Of a stretch of DNA of 64,000 bases, positions 8,758-16,106 are shown piece after piece. How positions within the stretch are numbered: position 1 is the first letter of the stretch; the number at the start of each line of letters is the position of its first letter. The stretch is taken from assembly GCA_947625935.1 (NCBI GenBank), contig CANQQE010000011.1, forward strand, positions 1 through 64,000. The letters are read 5' to 3'. This DNA is from an uncultured Muribaculaceae bacterium. Lineage in GTDB: Bacteria > Bacteroidota > Bacteroidia > Bacteroidales > Muribaculaceae. The notes beneath the pieces are model-generated. The model was given only the letters and a program-made list of their open reading frames with translations. It was not told the origin of the DNA and did not search any database. Both the position numbers and the translations under genes were made by a program.

Positions 8758-9651
8758 TCAGGCGAGGGTGACGGTGTCGGGGGTGACGGTGAGTGTGGCG
8801 GTGTGGCCTTCGATGAGGGGGATGTTGTCGTCGATGTGTCCGACCGGGATGTTGAAGGCCACGGGATAGGTGTAAGGTGCAGTCATTTCGGCTATCATGT
8901 CCTCCATGTCGCGGTAGTTGGCGTCGGGGCGGTATTCGGTGAAACGGCCTACAATAAGCCCGCGTAGCCGCTGTAGCACCCCTCTCAGGCGCAATTGGTA
9001 GAGAATGCGCTCCACTTTGTAGACGGGCTCGGCGATGTCTTCGATGAACAGCAGTGTATCGGGCCGGAGGAGGTCGTAGGGGGTGCCGATCAGCCCTCCG
9101 AGGACGGCGAGGTTGCCGCCTGCGAGCCGGCCTGTGGCGACCCCCCGGCGGTTTCGCGGGTCGGGGTCGAAGTGATAGCTCGGCATCTCGCCGCGCAATA
9201 TGCTGAACAGCCGTTGATTAAGTGGGTTTTCACCCCCCTTGGCGAGCTGCTTGGCCATGGAGGCGTGTAGGCTCGCTATCTCTTTGGATTGCATCAGCGC
9301 ATGGAGCGCGGATATGTCGCTGAATCCGATGATCCATTTGGGGTCGTCGGCCAACGGTAGCCGTGAGAGGTCGTCGAGTAGGTGTACCGCACCGTAGCCG
9401 CCTCGGCTACAGAGGATTGCCCTGACCGAGGGGTCGGTCAGGGCATGAGTGAGGTCGTCGAGCCGCTGAGACTTTGAACCGCTGTATGAGCCGCTGTGGC
9501 CCAATGCATTAGGATAGACCGCGGGGGTCCATCCGGCGGCGGCGATGGTGGCGGCTGCCGCTTCGACATATTGTGGGTTGATGATGCTTGCCGGCGACAG
9601 AATGGCGATTTTGTCGCCGGGGTTGAGCGGGCGGGGGTATTTCATTGCCAA
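8758..9651 (-). CDS. ldcA: LD-carboxypeptidase, peptidase family S66
   Basis: A cytoplasmic serine peptidase that removes the terminal D-Ala from muropeptide tetrapeptides in murein recycling; relatives of MccF type detoxify acyl-nucleotides. The family motifs are present: SRGGYG, then GFSD with the nucleophile Ser (Ser106 region of E. coli LdcA), FIEDIAEP with the Glu, and VGHIDD with the His. There is no signal peptide. Length 297 is normal. The start could be ATG 9651 or ATG 9645 (MKYPRPL). It begins 9 bases after the radical SAM gene ends, so the two are likely one transcript. Confidence 0.9.
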   Translation of the reverse strand: MAMKYPRPLNPGDKIAILSPASIINPQYVEAAAATIAAAGWTPAVYPNALGHSGSYSGSKSQRLDDLTHALTDPSVRAILCSRGGYGAVHLLDDLSRLPLADDPKWIIGFSDISALHALMQSKEIASLHASMAKQLAKGGENPLNQRLFSILRGEMPSYHFDPDPRNRRGVATGRLAGGNLAVLGGLIGTPYDLLRPDTLLFIEDIAEPVYKVERILYQLRLRGVLQRLRGLIVGRFTEYRPDANYRDMEDMIAEMTAPYTYPVAFNIPVGHIDDNIPLIEGHTATLTVTPDTVTLA

Positions 9652-9660
9652 AATGGATTA

Positions 9661-10440
9661 TCAGCTAACCTGTACTTTTATCCCTGCGCTGCTGATACGG
9701 TCGGCGACGCGCAGCAGCTCATCGCGCCCGACCTTGCGGAGGCGCGTGGCGGGCGTCGGGCGGTCGATGGAGTAGAGCATCACCTCGGCGGGTTTGATGA
9801 GCTTGTAGGCTTCGATAAGTGCCTCTATCTCGGCGTCGGTGGTGTTGTCGATGGCTCGCCCTTCGTCGTCCTCGCCGCGAAGGAGCATGGTCTGGACAAT
9901 GCAGCGGTCGCCAAAGCCAGCAATTTGTCTGATGACGTCGGCGCAGTTGAAGGCCGGGGAGCCTGGGCGGTCAATCAGGCGCATTGTTGAGTCGACGGCG
10001 GAGTCGAGTTTGAGAATGTTGTTGTCGACTTTCAGTAACGCGCGCCTTACCCCCGCGTCGGCGAGCCGGGTGGAGTTGCAGAGCACGCTGATTTTGACCT
10101 GCGGGAAGTAACGGTCGCGCAGGGCGATTACGTCGTCGATGATTCCCTCAAACTCGGGGTGTACGGTGGGTTCGCCGTTGCCTGAGAATGTTATGACGTC
10201 GAGGGGCTCTCCGGCGGCTTTCATGGCCGAGAGTTTCTCCTCGAGCATCCGCGCGACGTCGGCCCGGGACGGGAGTCCCGACGTTCCGGGGCCTTGGGCG
10301 TTGTAGCCGGCTTCGCAGTAGACGCAGTCGAACGTGCATATCTTGCCGTCGGTCGGCGACAGGTTGACTCCGAGCGATGTGCCGAGGCGTCGGCTATGGA
10401 TTGGCCCGAAGATGGTGGAGTGGAACAGTACGCGTTGCAT
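9661..10440 (-). CDS. Radical SAM protein (COG0731-type Fe-S oxidoreductase)
   Basis: The cluster motif CTFDCVYC (CX3CX2C) near residue 36 binds a [4Fe-4S] cluster and SAM. The upstream FGPIHSRRLGTSLGVNL signature and the later TFSGNGEPT motif are typical of the COG0731 group, whose substrates are mostly unknown; some relatives act on tRNA wyosine bases. I chose ATG 10440 (MQRVLFHSTIFGP), as homologues usually start close to this motif; ATG 10446 would add two residues. It lies directly upstream of ldcA in the same direction. The exact reaction cannot be inferred. Confidence 0.85.
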   Translation of the reverse strand: MQRVLFHSTIFGPIHSRRLGTSLGVNLSPTDGKICTFDCVYCEAGYNAQGPGTSGLPSRADVARMLEEKLSAMKAAGEPLDVITFSGNGEPTVHPEFEGIIDDVIALRDRYFPQVKISVLCNSTRLADAGVRRALLKVDNNILKLDSAVDSTMRLIDRPGSPAFNCADVIRQIAGFGDRCIVQTMLLRGEDDEGRAIDNTTDAEIEALIEAYKLIKPAEVMLYSIDRPTPATRLRKVGRDELLRVADRISSAGIKVQVS

Positions 10441-10521
10441 TGTCATCTGAATGGAGTAAAAGGGCTGTGTCAAAATTCATATATTGCGACTACTTTTCAT
10501 GGACCAGTCAGCCAACGGTAG

Positions 10522-10541
10522 GGCTTGCCCATGGGCAAGCC
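10522..10541. repeat. Intergenic palindrome, family member B1
   Basis: GGCTTGCCCATGGGCAAGCC is a perfect 20-bp palindrome preceded by GTA-G (giving GTAGGGCTTGCC) and followed by GCCGG. It lies between the frr stop and the radical SAM gene. Confidence 0.75.
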
Positions 10542-10562
10542 GCCGGCTCACAGAACGTAGGC

Positions 10563-10582
10563 GGCCAGCTCATGAGCCGGCC
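10563..10582. repeat. Intergenic palindrome, family member B2
   Basis: GGCCAGCTCATGAGCCGGCC is a palindrome with one mismatched pair, 21 bases after B1, and runs into CCCTAC. B1 and B2 together make a unit bounded by GTAGGG on the left and CCCTAC on the right, as expected for a paired REP-like element. Confidence 0.65.
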
Positions 10583-10624
10583 CTACTTCATAGTCAATTC
10601 TGACCGCTATTTTGAGACAGCTTC

Positions 10625-11185
10625 TTAGACGGTTAGGATTTCCTTCTCTTTTGCGGCGAAAAGCTCGTCGATTTTCTTGAGGTATTTGTCGTGGAGCTTC
10701 TGTACCTGAGCTTCGGCGTCTTTCTCGACATCTTCGGGCATACCCTGCTTGACGGCCTTTTTCAGGCCCTCGATTGCGTCGCGTCGGGCGTTGCGCACCG
10801 AAACCTTGGCTTGCTCCGCCTCGGCTTTAGACTGCTTTACGAGCTGCTTGCGGCGGTCTTCGGTCAACGGGGGGATGGAGATGCGTATCACTTCGCCGTT
10901 GTTTTCGGGTGTGATGCCCAGCTCGGAGTTGATGATGGCTTTCTCGATTTCGCGGAACATCGATTTTTCCCATGGGGTGATGGTAATGGTGCGTGCGTCG
11001 GGCACTGAGATGTTGGCCACGTTGGATATCGGCGACGCGCTGCCGTAGTAGTCGACACGGATTCCGTCGAGGATTTTGGGGTTTGCTTTGCCGGCGCGGA
11101 TGTGGGCCAGGGATTCGTCGAGATATGCCACCGCCATTTCCATTTTTTCGTCGGCGGGGTCGAGGTAAGTCTTAACGTCGGTCAT
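10625..11185 (-). CDS. frr: Ribosome recycling factor
   Basis: It splits post-termination ribosomes together with EF-G. The 186-residue length, the [19 protein letters not shown] region and the conserved basic C-terminal half ([19 protein letters not shown]) are typical. It follows pyrH by 34 bases in the same direction, the usual pyrH-frr pairing, and is probably expressed from the pyrH promoter. The downstream gap holds the paired palindrome. Confidence 0.96.
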   Translation of the reverse strand: MTDVKTYLDPADEKMEMAVAYLDESLAHIRAGKANPKILDGIRVDYYGSASPISNVANISVPDARTITITPWEKSMFREIEKAIINSELGITPENNGEVIRISIPPLTEDRRKQLVKQSKAEAEQAKVSVRNARRDAIEGLKKAVKQGMPEDVEKDAEAQVQKLHDKYLKKIDELFAAKEKEILTV

Positions 11186-11219
11186 GATCGTGTGGGGGTT
11201 AAAGGGTTTATATGGTTGG

Positions 11220-11930
11220 TTAGTAGACTAATGTTCCGATAGGCTCGCCGTCGATCACCTTGCGGAGGTTGCCGGGTGTGTCCATGTCGAAGACGATGAT
11301 CGGCAGCTTGTTTTCCTTGCATAGCGCGGTGGCGGTGAGATCCATCACTTTCAGGCCGCGGTTGTAGACCTCGTCGTAGGTGATTTCGGAGAATTTTGTC
11401 GCCTCGGGGTCTTTTTCGGGGTCGGCGGTGTAGATTCCGTCGACGCGTGTGCCCTTGAGCATCACGTCGGCCCCGACCTCCACGCCGCGCAGGGCCGATG
11501 CGGTGTCGGTGGTGAAGAACGGGTTGCCCGTGCCTCCGGCAATGATGGCGACGTCGCCGTTGTTGAGGGCGTCGATCGCGTGCCATTTGCTGTAGTATTC
11601 GCCGATGGGGTACATATTGAGGGCTGTGAACACTCGGGAAGCCTGCCCGACGTTTTCAAGGGCCGAGCTGAGTGCGATCGAGTTGATGACGGTGGCGAGC
11701 ATGCCCATCTGGTCGCCTTTCACGCGGTCGAAGCCCTTGGCCGCGCCCTGGAGTCCGCGGAATATGTTGCCGCCGCCGATGACGACTGCCACCTGGACGC
11801 CGCCGTCGACGATTTCCTTGATCTGGACTGCGTATTGGTTCAGTCGCTCGGTGTCAATGCCGTAGCCTTGTTGCCCCATCAGTGACTCGCCGCTGAGTTT
11901 GAGGAGCACGCGCTGGTATTTTGTTCTCAT
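11220..11930 (-). CDS. pyrH: UMP kinase
   Basis: It phosphorylates UMP to UDP, feeding pyrimidine nucleotide and UDP-sugar pools. It is a hexameric amino-acid-kinase-fold enzyme. Visible family motifs are [10 protein letters not shown] at the start, [13 protein letters not shown], and the C-terminal [15 protein letters not shown]. Length 236 is standard. It is the first gene of a pyrH-frr unit. A minus-strand -7 box lies at 11975-11968. Confidence 0.96.
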   Translation of the reverse strand: MRTKYQRVLLKLSGESLMGQQGYGIDTERLNQYAVQIKEIVDGGVQVAVVIGGGNIFRGLQGAAKGFDRVKGDQMGMLATVINSIALSSALENVGQASRVFTALNMYPIGEYYSKWHAIDALNNGDVAIIAGGTGNPFFTTDTASALRGVEVGADVMLKGTRVDGIYTADPEKDPEATKFSEITYDEVYNRGLKVMDLTATALCKENKLPIIVFDMDTPGNLRKVIDGEPIGTLVY

Positions 11931-11967
11931 ATCGTTAAATTTTATCTTGACAAGATTCTCTTTCTTG

Positions 11968-11975
11968 CAAAGATA
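11968..11975 (-). promoter_or_regulatory. -7 box of the pyrH-frr promoter
   Basis: The minus strand reads TATCTTTG, a full -7 match, 38 bases before the pyrH start. The -33 element is weak. Confidence 0.55.
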
Positions 11976-12155
11976 GCACTTTATCGGCTCTTTTGCACGA
12001 TTTGGGCTTTAAATCAGTCTATGTTTGCTTGTCGTATAGCTAAATTTGAATCCAAAAGGTATTGAAAAAGTGAAGGTGAGCGGGCATTTAAGTTAAAAAA
12101 TGCAAATATGGCGCATTTTCTTTTGGAAAACTATGTTTTATAACATAAAAAGGCT

Positions 12156-12163
12156 TACCTTTG
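12156..12163 (+). promoter_or_regulatory. -7 box of the short RNA
   Basis: TACCTTTG matches TAnnTTTG. Transcription should start about 7 bases downstream, near 12170. No good -33 TTG is seen at 19-21 bases. Confidence 0.55.
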
Positions 12164-12169
12164 CAATGT

Positions 12170-12232
12170 GTTTTTCATGGTATTAGATTTAAGGTTAAGA
12201 AGATTAATTGTCGTGAGACAATTAATTTTTTT
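12170..12232 (+). ncRNA. Probable ~63-nt short RNA or attenuated leader
   Basis: A -7 box (12156-12163) is followed only ~45 bases after the predicted start by a perfect 10-bp hairpin: ATTAATTGTC at 12203-12212, loop GTGA, GACAATTAAT at 12217-12226. It ends in seven Ts. No open frame fits between promoter and terminator. The unpaired 5' part contains GGTATTAGATTTAAGGTTA, which I recall as a recurring leader sequence in Bacteroidales genomes (memory, not checked). It could be a free small RNA or an attenuator; no gene follows on the plus strand, which favours a free RNA. Confidence 0.55.
12203..12232 (+). terminator. Intrinsic terminator of the short RNA
   Basis: Perfect 10-bp stem, 4-base GTGA loop and a run of seven Ts. 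Confidence 0.85.
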
Positions 12233-12305
12233 ATGTACCTGTCTGAACCGGAAATTTTCGTAGGGGAATCCCCAATCCACAGAAATTTAGTTAAACGAAA
12301 TCGGT

Positions 12306-12325
12306 GGCTTGCCCATGGGCAGGCT
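12306..12325. repeat. Intergenic palindrome, family member C
   Basis: GGCTTGCCCATGGGCAGGCT matches family member B1 with two changes in the right arm. Confidence 0.6.
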
Positions 12326-12530
12326 CTGCCGACGTGATTCAGCGTGCGGGAGGGTGGCGCAACCTCTGCGAGGTAGCGTTGCGGAATGGGTGTGTCGGGA
12401 TGACACCATGTAGTCGCGCCGGGACGCTCCAACATGGGATTACCCAACGATGTCGGTGTAGCAGACAGCGCGGGAATGATAGCTCTTGCCGGGGGATGGG
12501 TCTGGCAACGATTAAATTCTACTTATCAGC

Positions 12531-12550
12531 GGGTTGCCCATGGGCAGGCC
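12531..12550. repeat. Intergenic palindrome, family member D
   Basis: GGGTTGCCCATGGGCAGGCC is followed directly by CTAC, giving the GCCCTAC flank seen at the other copies. It lies 19 bases beyond the 3' end of pdxB. Confidence 0.65.
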
Positions 12551-12568
12551 CTACTCTGCGTAAGGGGT

Positions 12569-13582
12569 CTAAGGCTCCGGGCGGAGGGGGTAGTTGTTGC
12601 GCAGCGATTCGAAGCCGCGGGGGTTGTGGCGCAGGGCTGCGGTGTCGTCCAGCGGGTCGTAGCTGTCAAGGAGTTGGGCTGCGGTCACAGTGGCTTTGGG
12701 CGCGGGTGCGGCGGGTGCGGCGGCCATGAGACGCGGGAGACGGAAGTGGGTTGTCAGTGAGTCGAGAGCCATCTGCGTGGCTCTTATTTTTCCTTCGCGC
12801 GAGTATCCGGCGATGTGTGGGGTGGCAATTGAGGCTACCCGTAGCAGTTGGGCTGATATGGCCGGTTCCCCTTCCCAGCAGTCGATGGCTGCGGCTGAAA
12901 TCAGGCGGGAATCAAGAGCTTCGATTAGCGCAGCGGTGTCGGTGACCGGGCCGCGGGCGGCGTTCATGACGATGGGACGGCGCAGGCATCGGCTGAAAAG
13001 CCGCTCGTCGCCGAGATGGATGGTGGGGTAAGGACCCGCTGCGGTCAGCGGGGTGTGGAAGGTGATGATGTCGGCCTTTTCGGCTATCTCGTCGATGGAA
13101 ACAAAGTTGTCGGGGCCTTCGCGGTCGGCTCTCGGGGGGTCGCACAGCAGGGTTTTGAATCGGAGCCCGCGCGCCCAACGGTCGACGATTGAGCCTACAT
13201 GGCCCACCCCGACGATACCTATGGTTTTGGCGGCGGGATTGCCTTCAATAAGCCGTAATGCCGACGACAGCACCCATTGGGCCACGGCGGGGGCGTTGCA
13301 TCCCGGGGCGTTGGCGACGGTTATGCCGCGGCTCGCGCAGTAGGGGAGGTCGATATGGTCGGTGCCGATGGTGGCTGTGGCGATGAAGCTGCATCGCGAG
13401 CCGTCGAGGAGGCGGCTGTCGCAGCGGGTGCGCGTGCGGGTGATGAGCGCGTCGGCCAGTGCCATTGCTTCGGGTGTGATTTCTGATGCCGGGAGGTAGC
13501 TCACGTCGGCGATGTCGTCGAGCACGCCGTCGATAAACGGGATGTTGCGTTCGACGATTATCCTCAACTTATCACGTTCCAT
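12569..13582 (-). CDS. pdxB: Erythronate-4-phosphate dehydrogenase
   Basis: It oxidises 4-phosphoerythronate in the DXP-independent branch of pyridoxal phosphate synthesis. It is a D-2-hydroxyacid dehydrogenase: the NAD site GIVGVGHVG lies at residues 122-130, preceded by the PdxB-typical IGTDHIDLPYC and NAPGCNAPAVAQWV. The catalytic Arg lies in NAARGPVTD and the His in IATPHIAGYSREGK. At 337 residues it is shorter than E. coli PdxB, with a shorter C-terminal domain ending in an Ala/Pro-rich stretch. Its start overlaps the upstream membrane-protein gene by 19 bases, which points to coupled translation in a purD-membrane protein-pdxB unit. Confidence 0.92.
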   Translation of the reverse strand: MERDKLRIIVERNIPFIDGVLDDIADVSYLPASEITPEAMALADALITRTRTRCDSRLLDGSRCSFIATATIGTDHIDLPYCASRGITVANAPGCNAPAVAQWVLSSALRLIEGNPAAKTIGIVGVGHVGSIVDRWARGLRFKTLLCDPPRADREGPDNFVSIDEIAEKADIITFHTPLTAAGPYPTIHLGDERLFSRCLRRPIVMNAARGPVTDTAALIEALDSRLISAAAIDCWEGEPAISAQLLRVASIATPHIAGYSREGKIRATQMALDSLTTHFRLPRLMAAAPAAPAPKATVTAAQLLDSYDPLDDTAALRHNPRGFESLRNNYPLRPEP

Positions 13583-14544
13583 AGGTATAAAGCAATGTAA
13601 ATCAGTATTATGACAAATATGCCGATATAACTGCGACGGCCACGCCTCAAGGTGAAGAAGTGACCTACCTGGAAGGCTGCGCAGCAGTTGAGCAGCGGGA
13701 CGTAGACCACCATATCGACAAAATCAAATATAATCAGAAGCACTGTGGCAAACAGCAGCAGCGAGATGAAGCCGTTGTAGGCTCGTGTGCGGCTGTTGTA
13801 GCTCAGGATTTTCATGAGGTTGAGCAGGGAGAAAAGTACCCCTATCACCATCGTGACGGCCACGGTTGCCGCTATAGGCGCGATCTCGCGGCTGGTCATC
13901 ATCGCGAAATAGCTCACGAAATCGGGCCATCGGAAATCGGCCGGGGTTATTATGCCGAAGCCGATGAAAATCCATAGCGGGGTGACGCATCCGGTCACGG
14001 CGGCGAGGAATGAACGTAGGTTCAGCACCCTCATCTGGAGGCAACCTATGAGCAGCAACGGGAGGTAGAACAGCAGCGTGTACTGGCACAGGGCCGTTAA
14101 CGCGGCGAGGAAAAAAATCAGGAACACGCGCCGGGTGCTGTCGGGGCGGCCATAGATGGAGAAAAGCGTCAATGTGCAGGTGATCAGCACCGTGCAGGCG
14201 ATGATTCCGCCATAGAGCTGGTTAATCAGCGAGGGGGTGGCGGCCTGCATGATGAAAAATATCCCGACAAACAACATGGTCATGCTGCGCAGCACGTTGT
14301 AGGCCCGGTTGATATAGACCGTCATCATGGCTACCGTCAGGCTCAGGCTGAGGCTTATGACGAGCGACCAGAGCCGGGAGGAGACCCAGTGGTTTGGCGA
14401 CGGGAGAGCCAGCCCCTTGTCGCCGGGGAGGGGGATGATGTCGCCGCCGGAGTATGCGGCGAGCGCGCCCGTGACGGCGATCGCCATCAGCAGAGCTGCG
14501 AAGCCGCGTGAGTGGAGGTACTGGGAGAGAGCCGACGCTTTCAT
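13564..14544 (-). CDS. Polytopic membrane protein of unknown function
   Basis: I do not recognise the family. The 326 residues form about ten hydrophobic segments, for example GFAALLMAIAVTGALAAY, SMTMLFVGIFFIMQAA and SYIGIFVIILIYIALYLW, with short basic loops. It resembles polytopic proteins of Bacteroidota with ten or more segments, but no catalytic motif is visible. It overlaps purD by four bases (ATGA) and pdxB by 19, so it is made from the same mRNA. That placement is probably conserved co-transcription rather than evidence for a role in purine or PLP synthesis. Confidence 0.75.
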   Translation of the reverse strand: MKASALSQYLHSRGFAALLMAIAVTGALAAYSGGDIIPLPGDKGLALPSPNHWVSSRLWSLVISLSLSLTVAMMTVYINRAYNVLRSMTMLFVGIFFIMQAATPSLINQLYGGIIACTVLITCTLTLFSIYGRPDSTRRVFLIFFLAALTALCQYTLLFYLPLLLIGCLQMRVLNLRSFLAAVTGCVTPLWIFIGFGIITPADFRWPDFVSYFAMMTSREIAPIAATVAVTMVIGVLFSLLNLMKILSYNSRTRAYNGFISLLLFATVLLIIFDFVDMVVYVPLLNCCAAFQVGHFFTLRRGRRSYIGIFVIILIYIALYLWNVIS

Positions 14545-15809
14545 GCCATCAGGTCGCGGCCGATGTCGCGACGGAAGTATTTGCCGTCGAAGTTAACCTT
14601 GTCGATTGAGGCGTAGCTGCGCGCGAGAGCGTCGGGGATTGAGTCGCCGAGGGAGCTTGCCGCGATGACGCGTCCGCCTGAGGTCACGAGCTGCCCTTGG
14701 GGGTCTATGGCGGTTCCGGCGTGGAACAGTATGCTGTCGGTCACGCTGTCGGTGCCTGTGATAATTTTGCCTTTGGGGTATGACCCGGGGTAGCCGCCTG
14801 ATACCATCATGACGGTGACAGCCGTTTTGGGTGATTCGTCAAGCGGGAGGTCGCCGAGATTGCCTTCGGCTGCAGCCTTCATCAGCTCGACGAGGTCGGA
14901 GTCGATGCGTAGCATCACGGCTTCGGTCTCGGGGTCGCCCATGCGCACGTTGTATTCGATGACCATGGGTTCGCCGGCGACGTTGATCAGCCCCAGGAAT
15001 ATGAATCCGCGGTAGGTTATGCCTTCTTTCAGGAGTCCGTTGATGGTCGGGAGAATGATGCGTTGCTCCACTTTTCCCATAAATTCGGCGTCGGCGAATG
15101 GTACGGGGCTTACGGCTCCCATTCCACCGGTGTTGAGGCCGGTGTCGCCCTCACCTATGCGTTTGTAATCTTTTGCGACGGGAAGCACCCGGTAGCCTCC
15201 GTTTCCGTCGGTCAGCACGAATACCGAGCACTCGATGCCGCTGAGGAACTCCTCTATCACCACCGTTGCCGATGACTTGCCGAACATACCTCCGAGCATC
15301 TCGGCAAGACTTTTTTTAGCTTCGTCGATGTCGTCGATGATCAGCACCCCTTTTCCGGCGGCGAGACCGTCGGCCTTGAGGACGTAAGGGGGTTTCAGCG
15401 ACTCCAGGAATCTGTAGCCCTCGTCGATTGTTTCGGCAGTGAACGAGCGGTAACGAGCCGTTGGTATTCCGTGGTCGACCATGAAGCGTTTGGCCATATC
15501 CTTGCTCCCCTCGAGCTGCGCTCCGGCTTTGGACGGGCCCGCGACAAGCACGGGGTGGTTTTCAAAATAGTCGTATATGCCGGCTACAAGCGGGTCTTCG
15601 TTGCCGACGACAATCATGTCGATCGCGTTGTCATCGACAAACTTGCGCAGGGCGTCGAAATCGAGCGGGGAGATTGCCACGTTTGTCCCGTAGGCGCCTG
15701 TTCCGCCGTTGCCGGGAGCGATATACAACTTGCCCAGCAGCGGGCTTTGACTCATTTTCCAGGCCAGAGCCGATTCGCGGCCGCCTGAACCAAGCAATAG
15801 AATATCCAT
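14541..15809 (-). CDS. purD: Phosphoribosylamine-glycine ligase (GAR synthetase)
   Basis: It joins 5-phosphoribosylamine to glycine using ATP in step two of purine synthesis. The start MDILLLGSGGRESALAWK is the standard GARS N-terminal domain. The ATP-grasp core shows VLKADGLAAGKGV and the GGMGAVSPVP signature, followed by the C-terminal domain with MMVSGGYPGSYPKG. Length 422 is normal. It is first of a three-gene leftward unit behind a good promoter (15861-15831). Confidence 0.96.
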   Translation of the reverse strand: MDILLLGSGGRESALAWKMSQSPLLGKLYIAPGNGGTGAYGTNVAISPLDFDALRKFVDDNAIDMIVVGNEDPLVAGIYDYFENHPVLVAGPSKAGAQLEGSKDMAKRFMVDHGIPTARYRSFTAETIDEGYRFLESLKPPYVLKADGLAAGKGVLIIDDIDEAKKSLAEMLGGMFGKSSATVVIEEFLSGIECSVFVLTDGNGGYRVLPVAKDYKRIGEGDTGLNTGGMGAVSPVPFADAEFMGKVEQRIILPTINGLLKEGITYRGFIFLGLINVAGEPMVIEYNVRMGDPETEAVMLRIDSDLVELMKAAAEGNLGDLPLDESPKTAVTVMMVSGGYPGSYPKGKIITGTDSVTDSILFHAGTAIDPQGQLVTSGGRVIAASSLGDSIPDALARSYASIDKVNFDGKYFRRDIGRDLMA

Positions 15810-15830
15810 CGGTTATAGGTGATTTGCGGG

Positions 15831-15861
15831 CAAAGTTACTCCATTTTCCCCAAACCGCCAA
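15831..15861 (-). promoter_or_regulatory. purD operon promoter
   Basis: On the minus strand TTG (15861-15859), a 20-base spacer and TAACTTTG (15838-15831) give a full Bacteroidota promoter, 21 bases before the purD start. Confidence 0.7.
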
Positions 15862-15907
15862 GAGGGGGGAGTTTCACACAGTAACCCACTAAAATCTTTT
15901 GGAAAAA

Positions 15908-15939
15908 TTTGTCGGTTAGGCTAAACGTCGTTATTTTTG
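15908..15939 (+). promoter_or_regulatory. Promoter of the first LRR protein gene
   Basis: TTTG (15908-15911), 20 bases, then TATTTTTG (15932-15939). The resulting leader is ~160 bases. It contains a GACGG/CCGTC hairpin at about 15984-16000 and the 18-base motif at 16011. Confidence 0.75.
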
Positions 15940-16010
15940 CTGCCAGACCGTTAAGGGTTGTAGAGACAGCCCCGGAAGCGGTCGACGGTCTCCGGCCGTC
16001 ACTTGTTTAC

Positions 16011-16028
16011 AAAAGGTGTTATTGAAAT
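16011..16028 (+). promoter_or_regulatory. 18-base leader motif, copy 2
   Basis: AAAAGGTGTTATTGAAAT, identical to the minus-strand copy at 203-186. It lies 72 bases after the -7 box and 79 bases before the gene. The two leaders also share a TAGAG ... CCG segment upstream. Confidence 0.4.
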
Positions 16029-16106
16029 ACAGTCCTCACACCTTTATGATGCTTGATAACAAAGTCGCTCCGCCGAGGATTGAGGGGCGAATAAAAACCT
16101 TTATGT

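Larger units (their letters stand above)
12233..12568. other. Intergenic tract with degenerate palindromes and no convincing gene
   Basis: No open frame here looks like a protein. The stretch is bounded by two copies of the CCATGG palindrome family (12306-12325 and 12531-12550). Between them is a GC-rich hairpin at about 12358-12385 (CGCAAC ... GTTGCG with an inner CCTC/GAGG stem). The layout suggests one long repeat unit or a small non-autonomous element inserted downstream of pdxB. Confidence 0.45.

Noticed and set aside
12175-12447. 90-codon frame over the short RNA and palindrome C
   Set aside because: It crosses a strong terminator and repeat DNA; composition is unlike protein.
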